64,000 bases of DNA. Origin: Viridibacillus soli (GTDB lineage: Bacteria > Bacillota > Bacilli > Bacillales_A > Planococcaceae). How positions within the stretch are numbered: the stretch's first letter is position 1; the number at the start of each line of letters is the position of its first letter. Location: assembly GCF_016612995.1 (NCBI RefSeq), contig NZ_JAEOAH010000003.1, positions 248,001 through 312,000 on the forward strand, in the 5' to 3' direction. The translations under genes and the position numbers were made by a program. Below are positions 1-9,370 of this stretch, in pieces. Under the pieces are notes generated by a model. It worked only from the letters and a program-made list of their open reading frames with translations, searched no databases and was not told the DNA's origin.

Positions 1-68
1 ATACTCTTAACATCTCTTAGATCTTTTTAATTCTTTATCTATGAAAGTACGTTTAGTGTGCACCTTTA

Positions 69-1112
69 TTATTTTGTCACACTCTTCTTCCCATATGTCA
101 TAAATCGCCACACTTTTTCCAATGGTCCCATAGGAAAGAACTTGAACCAGACAATACTAAAAATTATTTGAATAACATAAATCAATATTGCGATATAGAC
201 AACATCCTTTGGCGAAACAACCTCGAGACCTATAAGTGAAATGATTGTCGTTCCTATAATGCTCTGTGCAATATAATTTGTAAATGCCATTTGACCGACG
301 CGTGCAATTGGTCTTAGTAATTTCACAACAAGTTTATTTTCTAACAATAAAAATAATGTTGATAAATAAAACAATGTTGCTGGGATTGCTCCTAATTCAA
401 TAATGAATTTCACATTATGATCCCCACTTTGTAAAGCATTCCAAATCCATATAGAGAAAACAATGAACAATACACATGTACCAATTTGTATCCATCTAAT
501 CTGTTTGGATAATCTTTTTATCTGTACAAACCAATTTGCTTTAGCGGTTAAAAAACCTGCTAAAAACATGATAAAGATTAGTATTAAATCATTAGAAAAG
601 AAATCTAAGATAGGGGCGATTAATTTGATAGATGGCAAGAAAATCTTCACTATCAAAGAAACTATGTAAATAGTTACAGAACCAACAAGCCACTTTTTAA
701 GTGTGGAAACCTTTGTGCGATAAAAAGGAATTAGAATTAATCCAACAATTGAGTATATTGGTAGAATTGTGCCCCAAAAAATAAACATATGAATAACTCC
801 AAGAAGTAAGAGGGCTAGTAAACGTCTTGCCATTCTCCATCTAGGTTTATCTCCACGACTTTCCGCTCTTGAAGTAAAAATATATAGGCCTGCTCCAAAT
901 AGGAAAGAAAAAATAGAAAAGAACTTTTTTTCCACTAGTATTGTTATCAATGTACTAATGATTCCATTAATGCCACTATAGTCTGGTAAGGGGTCTCCTT
1001 CTATAATAACGTTAAACGCTGCTACATTAATAAGCAGTATGCCAAAAAGAGCAAGTCCGCGAATAATGTCCAATGAGATAATTCTTTCTTTTTGTGAAAT
1101 GGATGGATTCAT
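69..1112 (-). CDS. DUF418 family multi-pass membrane protein
   Basis: About 347 residues. It opens with the hallmark SLDIIRGLALFGILLINV first membrane helix, and roughly nine further hydrophobic segments follow. The C-terminal half has the DUF418 pattern (RPIARVGQMAFTNYIAQSII) and ends in a basic tail. DUF418/YeiB-like proteins are thought to be membrane transport or modification proteins related to acyltransferase-3 folds, but no substrate is known. I chose the ATG at 1112 because AAAGGAG lies 7 bases before it; the longer reading to 1169 adds 19 polar residues without a ribosome site. It is a single gene with no partner visible inside the window. Confidence 0.85.
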   Translation of the reverse strand: MNPSISQKERIISLDIIRGLALFGILLINVAAFNVIIEGDPLPDYSGINGIISTLITILVEKKFFSIFSFLFGAGLYIFTSRAESRGDKPRWRMARRLLALLLLGVIHMFIFWGTILPIYSIVGLILIPFYRTKVSTLKKWLVGSVTIYIVSLIVKIFLPSIKLIAPILDFFSNDLILIFIMFLAGFLTAKANWFVQIKRLSKQIRWIQIGTCVLFIVFSIWIWNALQSGDHNVKFIIELGAIPATLFYLSTLFLLLENKLVVKLLRPIARVGQMAFTNYIAQSIIGTTIISLIGLEVVSPKDVVYIAILIYVIQIIFSIVWFKFFPMGPLEKVWRFMTYGKKSVTK

Positions 1113-1381
1113 TGTATTTCTCCTTTGAAATTTATTTATTTCTGCATATTTGTCAGTATAATTTACCAACCTTACATTATATTAATGCCAACCTTACAGA
1201 AACCTTAAAACAATAATGAAAACTAGCACAACTCCACAATTATCCAATGATTTAGGTTTTAAAGTAAGACTATGTAAATCCCGATTTTTGAATTCAAAAA
1301 GAAAGGAACCACTTACTCCAGCTGCCAACTGAAAAAGTAAGAGATTCCTATCGAATCAAACATATGCTTGTAAAAGTCAAT

Positions 1382-1579
1382 GCATCGAACATGATTTCCT
1401 ATTAATCGAATCAATATTCAGTACCGGCAAAGTACCAATGAAAGAAAGTAGGATTAGATGATCATTTATGGATTTAATACAACACGGAACTCATCACGCA
1501 ACACCCTATAAGTCATGCAAAATTAAATTATCAGGAAGCACACTATCAAGAGGCATTAAATATTTCCATGCTTGAGATC
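1382..1579 (+). pseudogene. IS21-family transposase (istA) C-terminal remnant
   Basis: One frame reads SNQYSVPAKYQ, a stop, KKVGLDDHLW, a stop, then YNTELITQHPISHAKLNYQ. This is the C-terminal beta-rich region of IS21 IstA transposases (NKYSVPxKYxGKxVGLxV ... YYNTELI ... KLNYxEEHYxEAL). Three in-frame stops (one before the quoted stretch) and a small deletion show that it is dead. No istB and no terminal repeats are visible nearby. The rest of 1113-1686 shows no gene. Confidence 0.7.
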
Positions 1580-1686
1580 GCGTTTTACATCACGTAACTG
1601 TGTTGACAATCATTGGCATCTCGTCTCGAAGGAAGGATCATTTAGCGAAAGTGTACAATTGGCGTGTATTTTCACACAGTTTCAAA

Positions 1687-1839
1687 CTAACTATTTTGTA
1701 AATAAATTACTTTTTTCGAGAGCAGCCGTAGCCAATGGTCATTTTCCTTTTGGACAGCAAATGTGATGTTCTTGGCAATGCATGGACGTTTATTCGGATT
1801 TCGTTGGGGCGTCCAGCTTGATACTATTTTTTCTTTCAT
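1687..1839 (-). CDS. Small SpoIISB/SpoIISC-like protein, possible second antitoxin
   Basis: A 50-residue ORF with ATG at 1839, preceded by AGAGGTGAAGG about 10 bases upstream. Its segment TPQRNPNKRP matches PPRNPNKRP in the SpoIISB-like protein just upstream on the same strand, and both are short and basic. B. subtilis has a third component, SpoIISC, encoded after spoIISB, so this ORF may be the equivalent or a decayed copy. After the motif the two sequences diverge. A terminator stands between it and spoIISB, so it would need its own promoter or read-through. The assignment rests on one nine-residue motif and on position. Confidence 0.45.
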   Translation of the reverse strand: MKEKIVSSWTPQRNPNKRPCIAKNITFAVQKENDHWLRLLSKKVIYLQNS

Positions 1840-1900
1840 AGCACACCTTCACCTCTTTTTTTGACTTCTTATAGGATATGCAGATTCTGAAAAATTAGCC

Positions 1901-1935
1901 AAAAAAAAGAGAAGGCATTATTTCTCACCTTCTCT
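1901..1935 (-). terminator. Rho-independent terminator after spoIISB
   Basis: On the minus strand an 8-bp stem AGAGAAGG/CCTTCTCT is followed by a run of T. It begins a few bases after the stop of the SpoIISB-like gene. Confidence 0.75.
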
Positions 1936-1940
1936 AGCTC

Positions 1941-2117
1941 TTATAAGGATCTTTGAATGACCGCACGATCTTCTGCTTTCATGCGTCCGATGGAACGAGT
2001 CATATTAACTGTTGTTGGTCGTTTGTTTGGATTTCTTGGAGGCACATTTATACCATGTCGGGAAGTACTTTTAGTCTCCTCAAGCTTTACTTGTTTTTTT
2101 GGGGTATTGACTGACAT
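1941..2117 (-). CDS. spoIISB: SpoIISB-like antitoxin
   Basis: 58 residues, very basic and hydrophilic, with no membrane segment. It sits 83 bases downstream of the SpoIISA-type toxin on the same strand, which is the known gene order of the SpoIIS toxin-antitoxin system. SpoIISB is a small disordered protein that wraps around the cytosolic domain of SpoIISA and neutralises it. The start is the ATG at 2117 with AAGGAG upstream; the in-frame GTG at 2126 lies inside the ribosome site. The SIGRMKAEDRAVIQ stretch could be a binding segment. The call rests on position, size and charge, since SpoIISB sequences diverge strongly. Confidence 0.65.
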   Translation of the reverse strand: MSVNTPKKQVKLEETKSTSRHGINVPPRNPNKRPTTVNMTRSIGRMKAEDRAVIQRSL

Positions 2118-2200
2118 CTCTTCCACACTCCTTTTCTTCTGTTTTCATCATAACATATGTGGATTAACGTTTCCATTTCCCTTAGTTTCTTGGACTATAA

Positions 2201-3073
2201 TTAAACTACTTCTTCAGCTTCGTCTCGTTCACTTGGCTCGGATGCGAGCTCATTTTCATTCAATAATAACCACGTATCCAGTGTGTAGAGCATATTCAAT
2301 AGAAGAGAAGCATCAGCACCGGTTACTTCTCCATCTTTTTTGCTGGATATGACAAAGAGGAGGTTAAAATACTCACCAAAATAAGGAAACAATACATAGG
2401 TACCTTCTTTGCCGATTATCTCTATATTTTCTCCATCCTTCAAGGTATTAATCACCATTCGTTTCCTCATACCGACCCCACGAATGCTAAAATTGTGGTC
2501 TTCTCGAATTTTTTCATAAGCATTCTTGATATTTGACACAAACACGCTGTTATCATTAGAAGATTCCACATAATACGAGTATAGGTCCAATCCAAATGAG
2601 GATGTGAACGTTTTTAAATACAACAAAACAAATTCCTCGTACTTATCAAAGCTGAAATCAAATTCATCAACCTGCCATGGTGCCAACGATTTTGGCATCG
2701 TTTCATTGACTTTAATCAATTTCTCGCTCAATTCAATGAAGGTGCCGCGGTTTTTATTGATGGTTTGTACCAATTCCTCTTGCTTTAATTCATTCGACAT
2801 AAACTTCGTGATGTCTGGAGTCTGGTATACAAACAAATCAATGATAATCACACCAAATACAAGTGCAACCAATCCTTTAATTTCACTGACCGGGAATGCT
2901 CCAAAAACCCACAGAAAAAATCCCATGATAACAATTGAACTGTAGTAAATTTTTCGAATTCCCATACGATGTTTTAAGTAAAATTCACGATTCCATATGT
3001 ACATGCCGACACTACAAGCTATTTCCACAAGCAATAACGATAGAATAAGTACGGTATACCATTTAACTTCCAA
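2201..3073 (-). CDS. spoIISA: SpoIISA family membrane toxin
   Basis: 290 residues. Three membrane helices fill the first 90 or so residues (near 5-23, 42-60 and 66-86), followed by a cytosolic domain resembling the SpoIISA GAF-like fold. The motif RMGIRKIYYSSIVIMGFFLW resembles the RKTWYxLF stretch of known SpoIISA proteins, and YQTPDITKF matches the third-helix exit of the B. cereus-type protein. SpoIISA damages the membrane and kills sporulating cells unless SpoIISB is present. It is longer than the B. subtilis protein (248 residues). The start is TTG with GGAGG 7-8 bases upstream. The antitoxin-like genes follow directly. Confidence 0.8.
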   Translation of the reverse strand: MEVKWYTVLILSLLLVEIACSVGMYIWNREFYLKHRMGIRKIYYSSIVIMGFFLWVFGAFPVSEIKGLVALVFGVIIIDLFVYQTPDITKFMSNELKQEELVQTINKNRGTFIELSEKLIKVNETMPKSLAPWQVDEFDFSFDKYEEFVLLYLKTFTSSFGLDLYSYYVESSNDNSVFVSNIKNAYEKIREDHNFSIRGVGMRKRMVINTLKDGENIEIIGKEGTYVLFPYFGEYFNLLFVISSKKDGEVTGADASLLLNMLYTLDTWLLLNENELASEPSERDEAEEVV

Positions 3074-3668
3074 TCAAACCCCTCCAGACACCCTATTATA
3101 CTACATATTTTCCATTTATTTAATAATTAGTTTTGTAGTTTTTGGATATGAGAGAGTAGATTTTTGGAGGAGGAATTTTTGACATATTGATTATCAAACA
3201 AAAATACTCAAACTGGGCTAGATGATTTCACCTAACAATCGGAGAAACATCACTAAGTATAGGATCAGGTTGAAGATACTGAACTATTTATACGTTCAAT
3301 AAAGAACAATTATTCATTTGAACTGAATATCGCCTAGTCTAATTTTAAAAATATATTACTTAATACCGTTTATAATAGCTCCAGAACGCACCTTTAAGGT
3401 ATTTTTAAATCGCTTTTTGAAAGCCAATCAACATTTTTAAAAGTAACTAAAACTGGCAATCGTTCTTTATCTTTTCTATATAAAAGCCCAAATATTTATT
3501 AGTTTCTTATAAAGTTTGATTAAAACACGCTTTTAATACATTCAAAAGGACCCTTCTTTTATAAAAAAGTTTGATCATATCTGTGCATCTTTATTCCGGC
3601 TAAGCGCCCTTTAAATGAAGATCTTTCTTACATATCCATGCAGTACTGATACTCGAGAATAACCCTCT
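3074..3668. other. Intergenic region without a recognisable gene
   Basis: About 600 AT-rich bases between two minus-strand genes. All frames are broken by frequent stops. I see no transposase motif, no strong hairpin and no RNA gene. The promoter for spoIISA should lie near 3080-3140. Confidence 0.5.
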
Positions 3669-4598
3669 TTAACAAAATAATGCGTGTGGTTCATACCATA
3701 CGGGCTTTAGTATTTCAAAATCTTTATGGTCTTCCAACATATTATGTAATCGTTCAATCATTTCATCTAGTTCGCCAGGTGCAAACCGTAACGACCAAAT
3801 TACTGATGAAAAGACAACCATAGCAGCATAGATAGAATATAGCATCCAAAAATCTTCTAGGATATCGTCATTAAAATAGCCTTTGATTTGACCAATTGCA
3901 AATGGGACACTCGATTCTCTTTGTAGTAGACCTACTTTTACAAAGTCGTGAAGTGGGTCCCCCCAATCAAAGTTATCGAAGTCAATTACCCCTGCATACT
4001 TTCTGTTATTCACAATGATGTTTTCTAAGTGAAAGTCATCGTGCTGAAATTGATTGGGGCGTTCTTTTAAAAAATGCTTATTTTCTTCAATAAAATTTAT
4101 AATTTTATCGTCATTTTTAATTTTTATCCCGCAAGATTTATACGCTTCAAGGTAGCGATAATGCTTTTTCATCGCTCGCTCATACCAAGGTTTTAATGAC
4201 GAAGATGCCTCAAGTAAATGCATCCTAGATAGTTGTATTCCAGCTTCTATTCCAATCTTGTATTGTTCTTTTTCGGTAAGATTTTGTAGTGTCTCTTTCA
4301 CATCAACACCATCAATATATGAATAAATACTATAGGAAGCGTTTAATTCATCAAGAGCACCTATATCAATTGGCTGCGGACATTGAACATTATAATATTG
4401 CATCTTTTTCAGTATTTGAAACTCAGTTTTTTTCTTTTCATACCCTTTCATATCTCCTATCCGTAATAAATACTTTCTATCATCAAAATAAACTACATAT
4501 TTTTCATCTGAAGAGTACCCTTTCGATAACTTTTCAATTCTATTAGCCCTTTGTAAAAGAACTAAATTTTTTTGAAGAGTTTGAAGAACTTCCCTCAT
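3669..4598 (-). CDS. Aminoglycoside phosphotransferase (APH) family kinase
   Basis: 309 residues with the choline/aminoglycoside kinase fold. The nucleotide-binding N-lobe carries YLLRIGDM. The catalytic loop is FQHDDFHLENIIV, a variant of the HGDxxxxN Brenner motif, and the metal-binding motif is GVIDFDNFDWGDPLHDF, the usual IDF(D/E)xxxxGDPxxD form. Such proteins phosphorylate small-molecule hydroxyls, but many Firmicute members are orphan kinases without a resistance role, so resistance is not claimed. ATG at 4598 with GGAGGT 5 bases upstream. It stands alone between two AT-rich gaps. Confidence 0.85.
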   Translation of the reverse strand: MREVLQTLQKNLVLLQRANRIEKLSKGYSSDEKYVVYFDDRKYLLRIGDMKGYEKKKTEFQILKKMQYYNVQCPQPIDIGALDELNASYSIYSYIDGVDVKETLQNLTEKEQYKIGIEAGIQLSRMHLLEASSSLKPWYERAMKKHYRYLEAYKSCGIKIKNDDKIINFIEENKHFLKERPNQFQHDDFHLENIIVNNRKYAGVIDFDNFDWGDPLHDFVKVGLLQRESSVPFAIGQIKGYFNDDILEDFWMLYSIYAAMVVFSSVIWSLRFAPGELDEMIERLHNMLEDHKDFEILKPVWYEPHALFC

Positions 4599-4861
4599 AG
4601 TCCACCTCCATTATTTCTCTTTTTCATCATTAAATTTGAGCTTTTTTACTCCACAATCCTGCCATTTATCTTAATAACAATTATTTCAAACTTCTATCAT
4701 TTTCACATTGATTAATATCGCTTAAGTTGAGTATGTAGCCGGCTATACCAGAACCGCTCACTCTTGTAACTTACTTCTACCTATCTTCCATATTTCCTGC
4801 TTAATTTTCACTCCTCTTTCATTTCAACTATTTTTCCAATTACATTACATATTTGATACAA

Positions 4862-4907
4862 AAATAAAAAGGGGTTGTTGTTTACGCTAATGAGCGCTTG
4901 CAACCCC
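4862..4907 (-). terminator. Rho-independent terminator
   Basis: On the minus strand AGGGGTTG pairs with CAACCCCT around an inner GCGCTCATTAGCGT hairpin, followed by TTTTTATTTTT. It lies 20 bases after the stop of the Ser/Gly/Cys-tailed protein. The rest of 4599-4861 holds no visible gene. Confidence 0.75.
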
Positions 4908-4926
4908 TCTTGTACCAATCAATTTA

Positions 4927-5133
4927 TTAGTCTCCACCATCGCAAGAAGATCCTGAATCAGAGGAACCCGAACTGGACGATGAACTGCCACAAGAATCTG
5001 ATGAATCACTAAAAGTTGAAGCAAAGAATCCTAGATTTGTTACATCATTATTGCTTCTAGCCCTAGATGAACCCGCTCCTCCCTTTTGGCGATTACTTTT
5101 ATTTTCCTTACTTTTTTTGTTGAATGGCCACAT
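4927..5133 (-). CDS. Small protein with Ser/Gly/Asp/Cys-rich tail
   Basis: 68 residues. It starts MWPFNKKSKENK, has a basic middle (RQKGGAGSSRARSNN), then a short apolar stretch NLGFFASTF and a low-complexity acidic tail of Ser, Gly, Asp and two Cys. The start is the ATG at 5133 with AAAGGGGTG 6 bases upstream; a GTG at 5142 lies inside that site. There is no signal peptide. A dedicated terminator follows, which supports a real transcript. I do not know its function; Ser/Gly/Cys-rich tails of this sort occur in several small uncharacterised Bacillaceae proteins. Confidence 0.65.
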   Translation of the reverse strand: MWPFNKKSKENKSNRQKGGAGSSRARSNNDVTNLGFFASTFSDSSDSCGSSSSSSGSSDSGSSCDGGD

Positions 5134-5183
5134 ATGAAACACCCCTTTTTTAATTAGTTCACTCTAACGCAATCAAACTAGTT

Positions 5184-5575
5184 TTACTCTCTAGCATATG
5201 GTCCTGTAATAGAAATTTTCAAGATTGTTTCTGTGATTTCTTCTAGCGTATGCTTATTTTGATTTTCCAACCACGCGTGAATCACTTCGAAAAAAGCACC
5301 GTCGTATATGGAATCAGTATATCCCAAGGAACAATGGTGATAAATTCAGATTCTTAGGCTGCAACTAGCCCTTCTTCGACAAATGATTTTATAATATGCT
5401 TGAATTCACTCGCAAATTTCGTCTTGCAATATTTCACCAAAAAAATCCATAATAGTCATTATTATCAACAATATACTTAAAGACTACCATAGTATTCGGC
5501 AAATTGCCTGAGCACATCTTAAATACCATTCTTTCCTCAATTACAAATTTATCCACCAGTTCATTAATGGATGAG
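5184..5575 (-). pseudogene. Decayed TetR-family regulator (C-terminal half)
   Basis: Near the end one frame reads IYDGAFFEVIHAWLEN and continues into an EEITETILKI helix, which is the last two helices of the TetR_C_8 type (YxxGxxxxIxxWLExxxxxSPEEMA). Upstream pieces in other frames, VFKMCSGNLPNTM and IVDNNDYYGFF, fit the preceding helices. Stops and frameshifts separate the pieces and no helix-turn-helix can be read. The gene is broken. Its former target is unknown. Confidence 0.5.
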
Positions 5576-6387
5576 TAATGATTTTAAAAATCTTTTGGCG
5601 ATTTCAAAATATTGTATCGGCTGCATTTAGTATTAATTCCATTGTCCAACCATAATTTCAAAACTCTAGTTGATAACGAACGGCTATCAAAAAGCGTTTT
5701 GCTTACCGCAGTTTCATCATTTTGTTTTCCATTTTTATTGAAAATTAAATTACATAAAAGGTAATAATTTGAATATATTTTCACCAACTTTTGCACATCA
5801 TATTCTCTTATAGATAAAGTAAATCTCCTTTTAAATACCTTTTCTTTATTCTACTTTTATCCAAAATTTTAAATAGGTCAATAGTTGTGTTTTACAAAAA
5901 ATAATCCTCTCATATTTCAAGGAGAAAATATCATGATAAAAAAGACAAAAACCTTTATATATTAGTACTTTCAGTATAAAAAGGAGAAATGCAATCTAGT
6001 GAAAATTCTACTATATCTATTAGTTCCAAACACGGACATCATTTGATATGAGTGATAGAAAACGATATAGTAATAAAGTAAACACTCTTTTTTACCCTTA
6101 AAAAAATCCCTGATTTGATGTTGTTTTTCCTCTTTTTTCTTTATCCTCTTCACTAAAAAATATCAGCATTTGGTAAAAATTAGAGCTAAGCAAGCAGAAA
6201 TAAATCTATGAATTTCCATCTCCACTATCAATAAATTGGAAATTCAAGTAAGAAGGATTGAATTAGTCATCTTCGCACATGATAAATCAATAACTTTCTT
6301 TTTACTTTTAGAGATAATTACTTTCCTGAATAGCTATTTCATGACTGCTTCTGTTTTCAAAAGAAAATTTAAGAACGAGGTGTTTAA
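5576..6387. other. Long AT-rich region upstream of opuAA
   Basis: No convincing gene. At 5934 a plus-strand ATG with a good GGAGA site opens an 11-codon reading frame (MIKKTKTFIY then stop), which may be the stub of a lost gene. The last 150 bases should contain the opuA promoter. I could not fix its -35 and -10 boxes. Confidence 0.4.
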
Positions 6388-7593
6388 ATGGATCCATTTG
6401 TAGAAGTAAGAAACGTATCAAAGATTTTTGGTAAGTCTCCCAAAGCAGCACTGGAGCTTTTAGAATTAGGTCGTTCTAAAAAAGAAATTTTGAAAGAGAC
6501 TGGACAAACTTTAGGCGTAAATAAGGTGAACTTTAGTATTTATCCTGGAGAAATCTTCGTTATTATGGGTTTGTCTGGAAGTGGTAAATCTACGTTAATC
6601 CGTATGTTTAACCGTCTGATTGCCCCAACGATCGGCGAGATCTTAATTGACAATGAAGATATCGTCAAAATGAGCGCTGCCCGTCTAAGAGAAGTAAGAC
6701 AAAAGAAAATTAGTATGGTATTTCAAAACTTTGCCCTTTTCCCCCACAAAACAATTTTAGAAAACACAGAATTTGGTCTAGAAATCAAAAAAACCCCTAA
6801 TAATGAACGTCGTGAAAAAGCAATGAGCGCACTTGAAGTCGTTGGACTAAAAGGTTATGAGCATCAATTGCCTTCGCAACTAAGTGGTGGTATGCAGCAA
6901 AGGGTTGGTCTTGCTCGTGCACTTGCTAGCGACACAGATATCTTGTTAATGGACGAAGCATTTAGTGCACTTGACCCACTTATTCGCAAAGATATGCAAG
7001 ATGAATTGCTAGAGATTCAAGAAAACTTCAAAAAAACAATTATCTTTATCACCCATGATTTAGACGAAGCGTTAAGAATTGGCGATCGCATCGCTTTGAT
7101 GAAGGATGGTAGTATTATCCAACTTGGTTCTCCGGAACAAATCATGATGAGTCCCGCGAATGAGTTTGTTGAGAAATTTGTAGAAGATGTCGATTTATCT
7201 AAAGTATTAACAGCTTCTCACATTATGAAACGACCAGAGAAAATTGGTATCGATAGAGGGCCAAGGGTCGCACTTGAAATTATGCGGAAAGAAGGTTATT
7301 CAAGTATTTTCGTGGTGGATCGTAAGCAAAAACTTTTAGGCGCAATATCCGCTGAACAAGCACGTCAGGCGATAGATCAAAACTTATTGATTTCTGATGT
7401 CATGACAACCGATGTACCAACCGTGCCAGTAGATGCGCTCCTTGTAGACTTAATGGATGTTATGGCAACATCTAATCTTCCAATATCGGTGATTGATGAA
7501 GAACACAGAATAAAAGGAATTGTTATTCGCGGAGCTGTCATAGGTGCTCTAGCTGGTAACAAAGATTATTTGAACGTATTGGAGAGTGATTAA
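6388..7593 (+). CDS. opuAA: Glycine betaine/proline-type ABC importer, ATP-binding subunit
   Basis: 401 residues. The N-terminal extension (FGKSPKAALELLELGRSKKE) is typical of the OpuAA/ProV group. Walker A is GLSGSGKST (61-69), the signature is LSGGMQQR, and Walker B is DILLMDEAFSALD with a following switch His in FITHD. From about residue 275 two CBS domains follow, which in OpuA sense ionic strength and open the gate under salt stress. The partner gene starts three bases after the stop, so the two are cotranslated. GAGGTG precedes the ATG. Import of glycine betaine or a related osmoprotectant is inferred from the family. Confidence 0.92.
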   Translation: MDPFVEVRNVSKIFGKSPKAALELLELGRSKKEILKETGQTLGVNKVNFSIYPGEIFVIMGLSGSGKSTLIRMFNRLIAPTIGEILIDNEDIVKMSAARLREVRQKKISMVFQNFALFPHKTILENTEFGLEIKKTPNNERREKAMSALEVVGLKGYEHQLPSQLSGGMQQRVGLARALASDTDILLMDEAFSALDPLIRKDMQDELLEIQENFKKTIIFITHDLDEALRIGDRIALMKDGSIIQLGSPEQIMMSPANEFVEKFVEDVDLSKVLTASHIMKRPEKIGIDRGPRVALEIMRKEGYSSIFVVDRKQKLLGAISAEQARQAIDQNLLISDVMTTDVPTVPVDALLVDLMDVMATSNLPISVIDEEHRIKGIVIRGAVIGALAGNKDYLNVLESD

Positions 7594-7596
7594 TCA

Positions 7597-9324
7597 ATGA
7601 ATATGTCAAAGCTTCCATTAGGTGATTGGGTCGATTCTTTAGTTGATTGGATCACAGTTACATTTGCTGCATTATTTTCATTTTTTACAAATGTCATTGA
7701 TGGACTATTAAATATAATTGTTGAAGTATTAAGCGTTGGTCCCCCTGTAGTATTAATCATCGTATTAGCCTTGTTAGTTGGCTATACGAGTAGATGGCCG
7801 CTAGGGATATTTACAGTAATAAGCTTGTTACTAGTTGATAATCTAGGTTATTGGGAATCGACGATACAAACACTTGCAATCGTTTTAGTATCCGGTTTCT
7901 TCATTATTTTATTAGGTATTCCAATTGGTATATGGTGTGCTCAAAATAAAACGGTACAAAAAATTGTTACACCTATTTTAGACTTTATGCAGACAATGCC
8001 TGCATTCGTTTATTTAATTCCGTCGATTTTATTTTTCGGGATTGGTGTTGTACCAGGGATTGTGGCATCATTTATATTCGCGATTGCACCGGCAATCCGG
8101 ATGACCAATCTCGGTATTCAAGAAGTGCCAAAAGATCTTATTGAAGCGTCAGATGCTTTCGGCTCAACTTCTAGTCAAAAGTTATTGAAAGTTCAATTAC
8201 CACTAGCTACACCGACCATTTTAGCAGGGGTCAACCAAAGTATTATGCTTGCCCTTTCTATGGTTGTTACGGCATCATTAGTTGGTGCGCCTGGACTTGG
8301 TGCGGACGTTTATCGTGCAGTCAGTCAAATAAATGTTGGACAAGGTTTTGAAGCCGGATTATCGATTGTCTTCATTGCCATCATTTTAGACCGCATTACA
8401 CAAAACATTCGTAAACCAGCGTATGAACGTTTCGTTAGTCGAAAAATCGTCTTATCCATTGTCGCGATACTGATAGTAGTGGCAGCGCTATTTAATGTCT
8501 TCACAAAAGAAGACGCTGTAAAAGGAACGGGTTCTGAGATTGGCGCCCAAACCGATTATAAAATTATCGGAATCGAACCAGGTGCTGGATTGATGGCGCA
8601 GGCGAAAAATGCAATGAAAGATTATAAATTAGAAAATTGGACGCTTGTTGAAGGTTCATCTGCAGCGATGGTTGCTGAATTGAAAAAAGCGTATGCAAAG
8701 AAAGAACCGATTATTATTACAGGTTGGTCTCCTCACTGGATGTTCGCTTCCTTTGATTTAAAATATCTCGATGATCCAAATAAAGTATTTGGCGGTGCAG
8801 AAGGTATTAATACAATCGTTCGAAAAGGACTAAAAGATGATGCTCCAGGTGCTTATAAAATCCTTGATCAATTTTCTTGGGACACAAGCGATATGGAGAA
8901 AGTGATGGTAGATATTTCAGGTGGGACGAACCCAACTGAAGCTGCTGAAAAATGGATTAAAGCAAACACAGATAAAATAGCTAAGTGGACAAACGGAGCA
9001 CAAGCGGGTAAAGGGGAAGAAATCAAACTTGTTTATGTCGCTTGGGACACTGAAATAGCTAGTACAAATGTGATTGCTAAAGTACTTGAGCAAAATGGCT
9101 ACAAAGTAACACTCAGTCAAGTTGAAGTAGGACCGATGTTTGCAGGTGTTGCGAATGGTAGTGTTGATGCAATGGTTGCAGCATGGCTCCCAAGTACGCA
9201 TAAAGATTATTATGCATCTTACAAAAAAGATCTCGTTGATTTAGGACCAAACCTTGAAGGAACGAAAAATGGTATTGTTGTACCTAAGTATGTAGATATT
9301 GATTCGATTGAAGATTTAAAATAG
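7597..9324 (+). CDS. opuABC: Glycine betaine-type ABC importer, fused permease and substrate-binding protein
   Basis: 575 residues in one chain. Residues of roughly 20-290 are the multi-helix ProW/OpuAB permease with the EAA loop (LIEASDAFGSTSSQKLLKVQ). From about 305 the chain continues outside the cell as an OpuAC-type binding domain (IIGIEPGAGLMAQAK, GWSPHWMF, YVAWDTEIAS, VAAWLPSTHKDYY), whose Trp residues match the aromatic box for quaternary amines. This fused form is known from Lactococcus OpuABC, while B. subtilis splits the two. The fusion tethers one receptor to each permease chain. A strong terminator follows, closing a two-gene operon. Confidence 0.92.
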   Translation: MNMSKLPLGDWVDSLVDWITVTFAALFSFFTNVIDGLLNIIVEVLSVGPPVVLIIVLALLVGYTSRWPLGIFTVISLLLVDNLGYWESTIQTLAIVLVSGFFIILLGIPIGIWCAQNKTVQKIVTPILDFMQTMPAFVYLIPSILFFGIGVVPGIVASFIFAIAPAIRMTNLGIQEVPKDLIEASDAFGSTSSQKLLKVQLPLATPTILAGVNQSIMLALSMVVTASLVGAPGLGADVYRAVSQINVGQGFEAGLSIVFIAIILDRITQNIRKPAYERFVSRKIVLSIVAILIVVAALFNVFTKEDAVKGTGSEIGAQTDYKIIGIEPGAGLMAQAKNAMKDYKLENWTLVEGSSAAMVAELKKAYAKKEPIIITGWSPHWMFASFDLKYLDDPNKVFGGAEGINTIVRKGLKDDAPGAYKILDQFSWDTSDMEKVMVDISGGTNPTEAAEKWIKANTDKIAKWTNGAQAGKGEEIKLVYVAWDTEIASTNVIAKVLEQNGYKVTLSQVEVGPMFAGVANGSVDAMVAAWLPSTHKDYYASYKKDLVDLGPNLEGTKNGIVVPKYVDIDSIEDLK

Positions 9325-9333
9325 AAGAAACTA

Positions 9334-9370
9334 GGCTACCTAAAGTAAATCTTTAGGTAGCCCTCTTTTA
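9334..9370 (+). terminator. Terminator of the opuA operon
   Basis: Perfect 12-bp stem GGCTACCTAAAG/CTTTAGGTAGCC with a 5-base loop, followed by CTCTTTTA, ten bases after the opuABC stop. Confidence 0.9.

Noticed and set aside
1572..1766. 64-codon plus-strand ORF after the IS21 remnant
   Set aside because: No ribosome site, and it is antisense to the small SpoIIS-type ORF, which has better signals.
5971..6153. 60-codon minus-strand ORF rich in Lys and Tyr
   Set aside because: No ribosome site, low-complexity AT-rich composition, and no family pattern.
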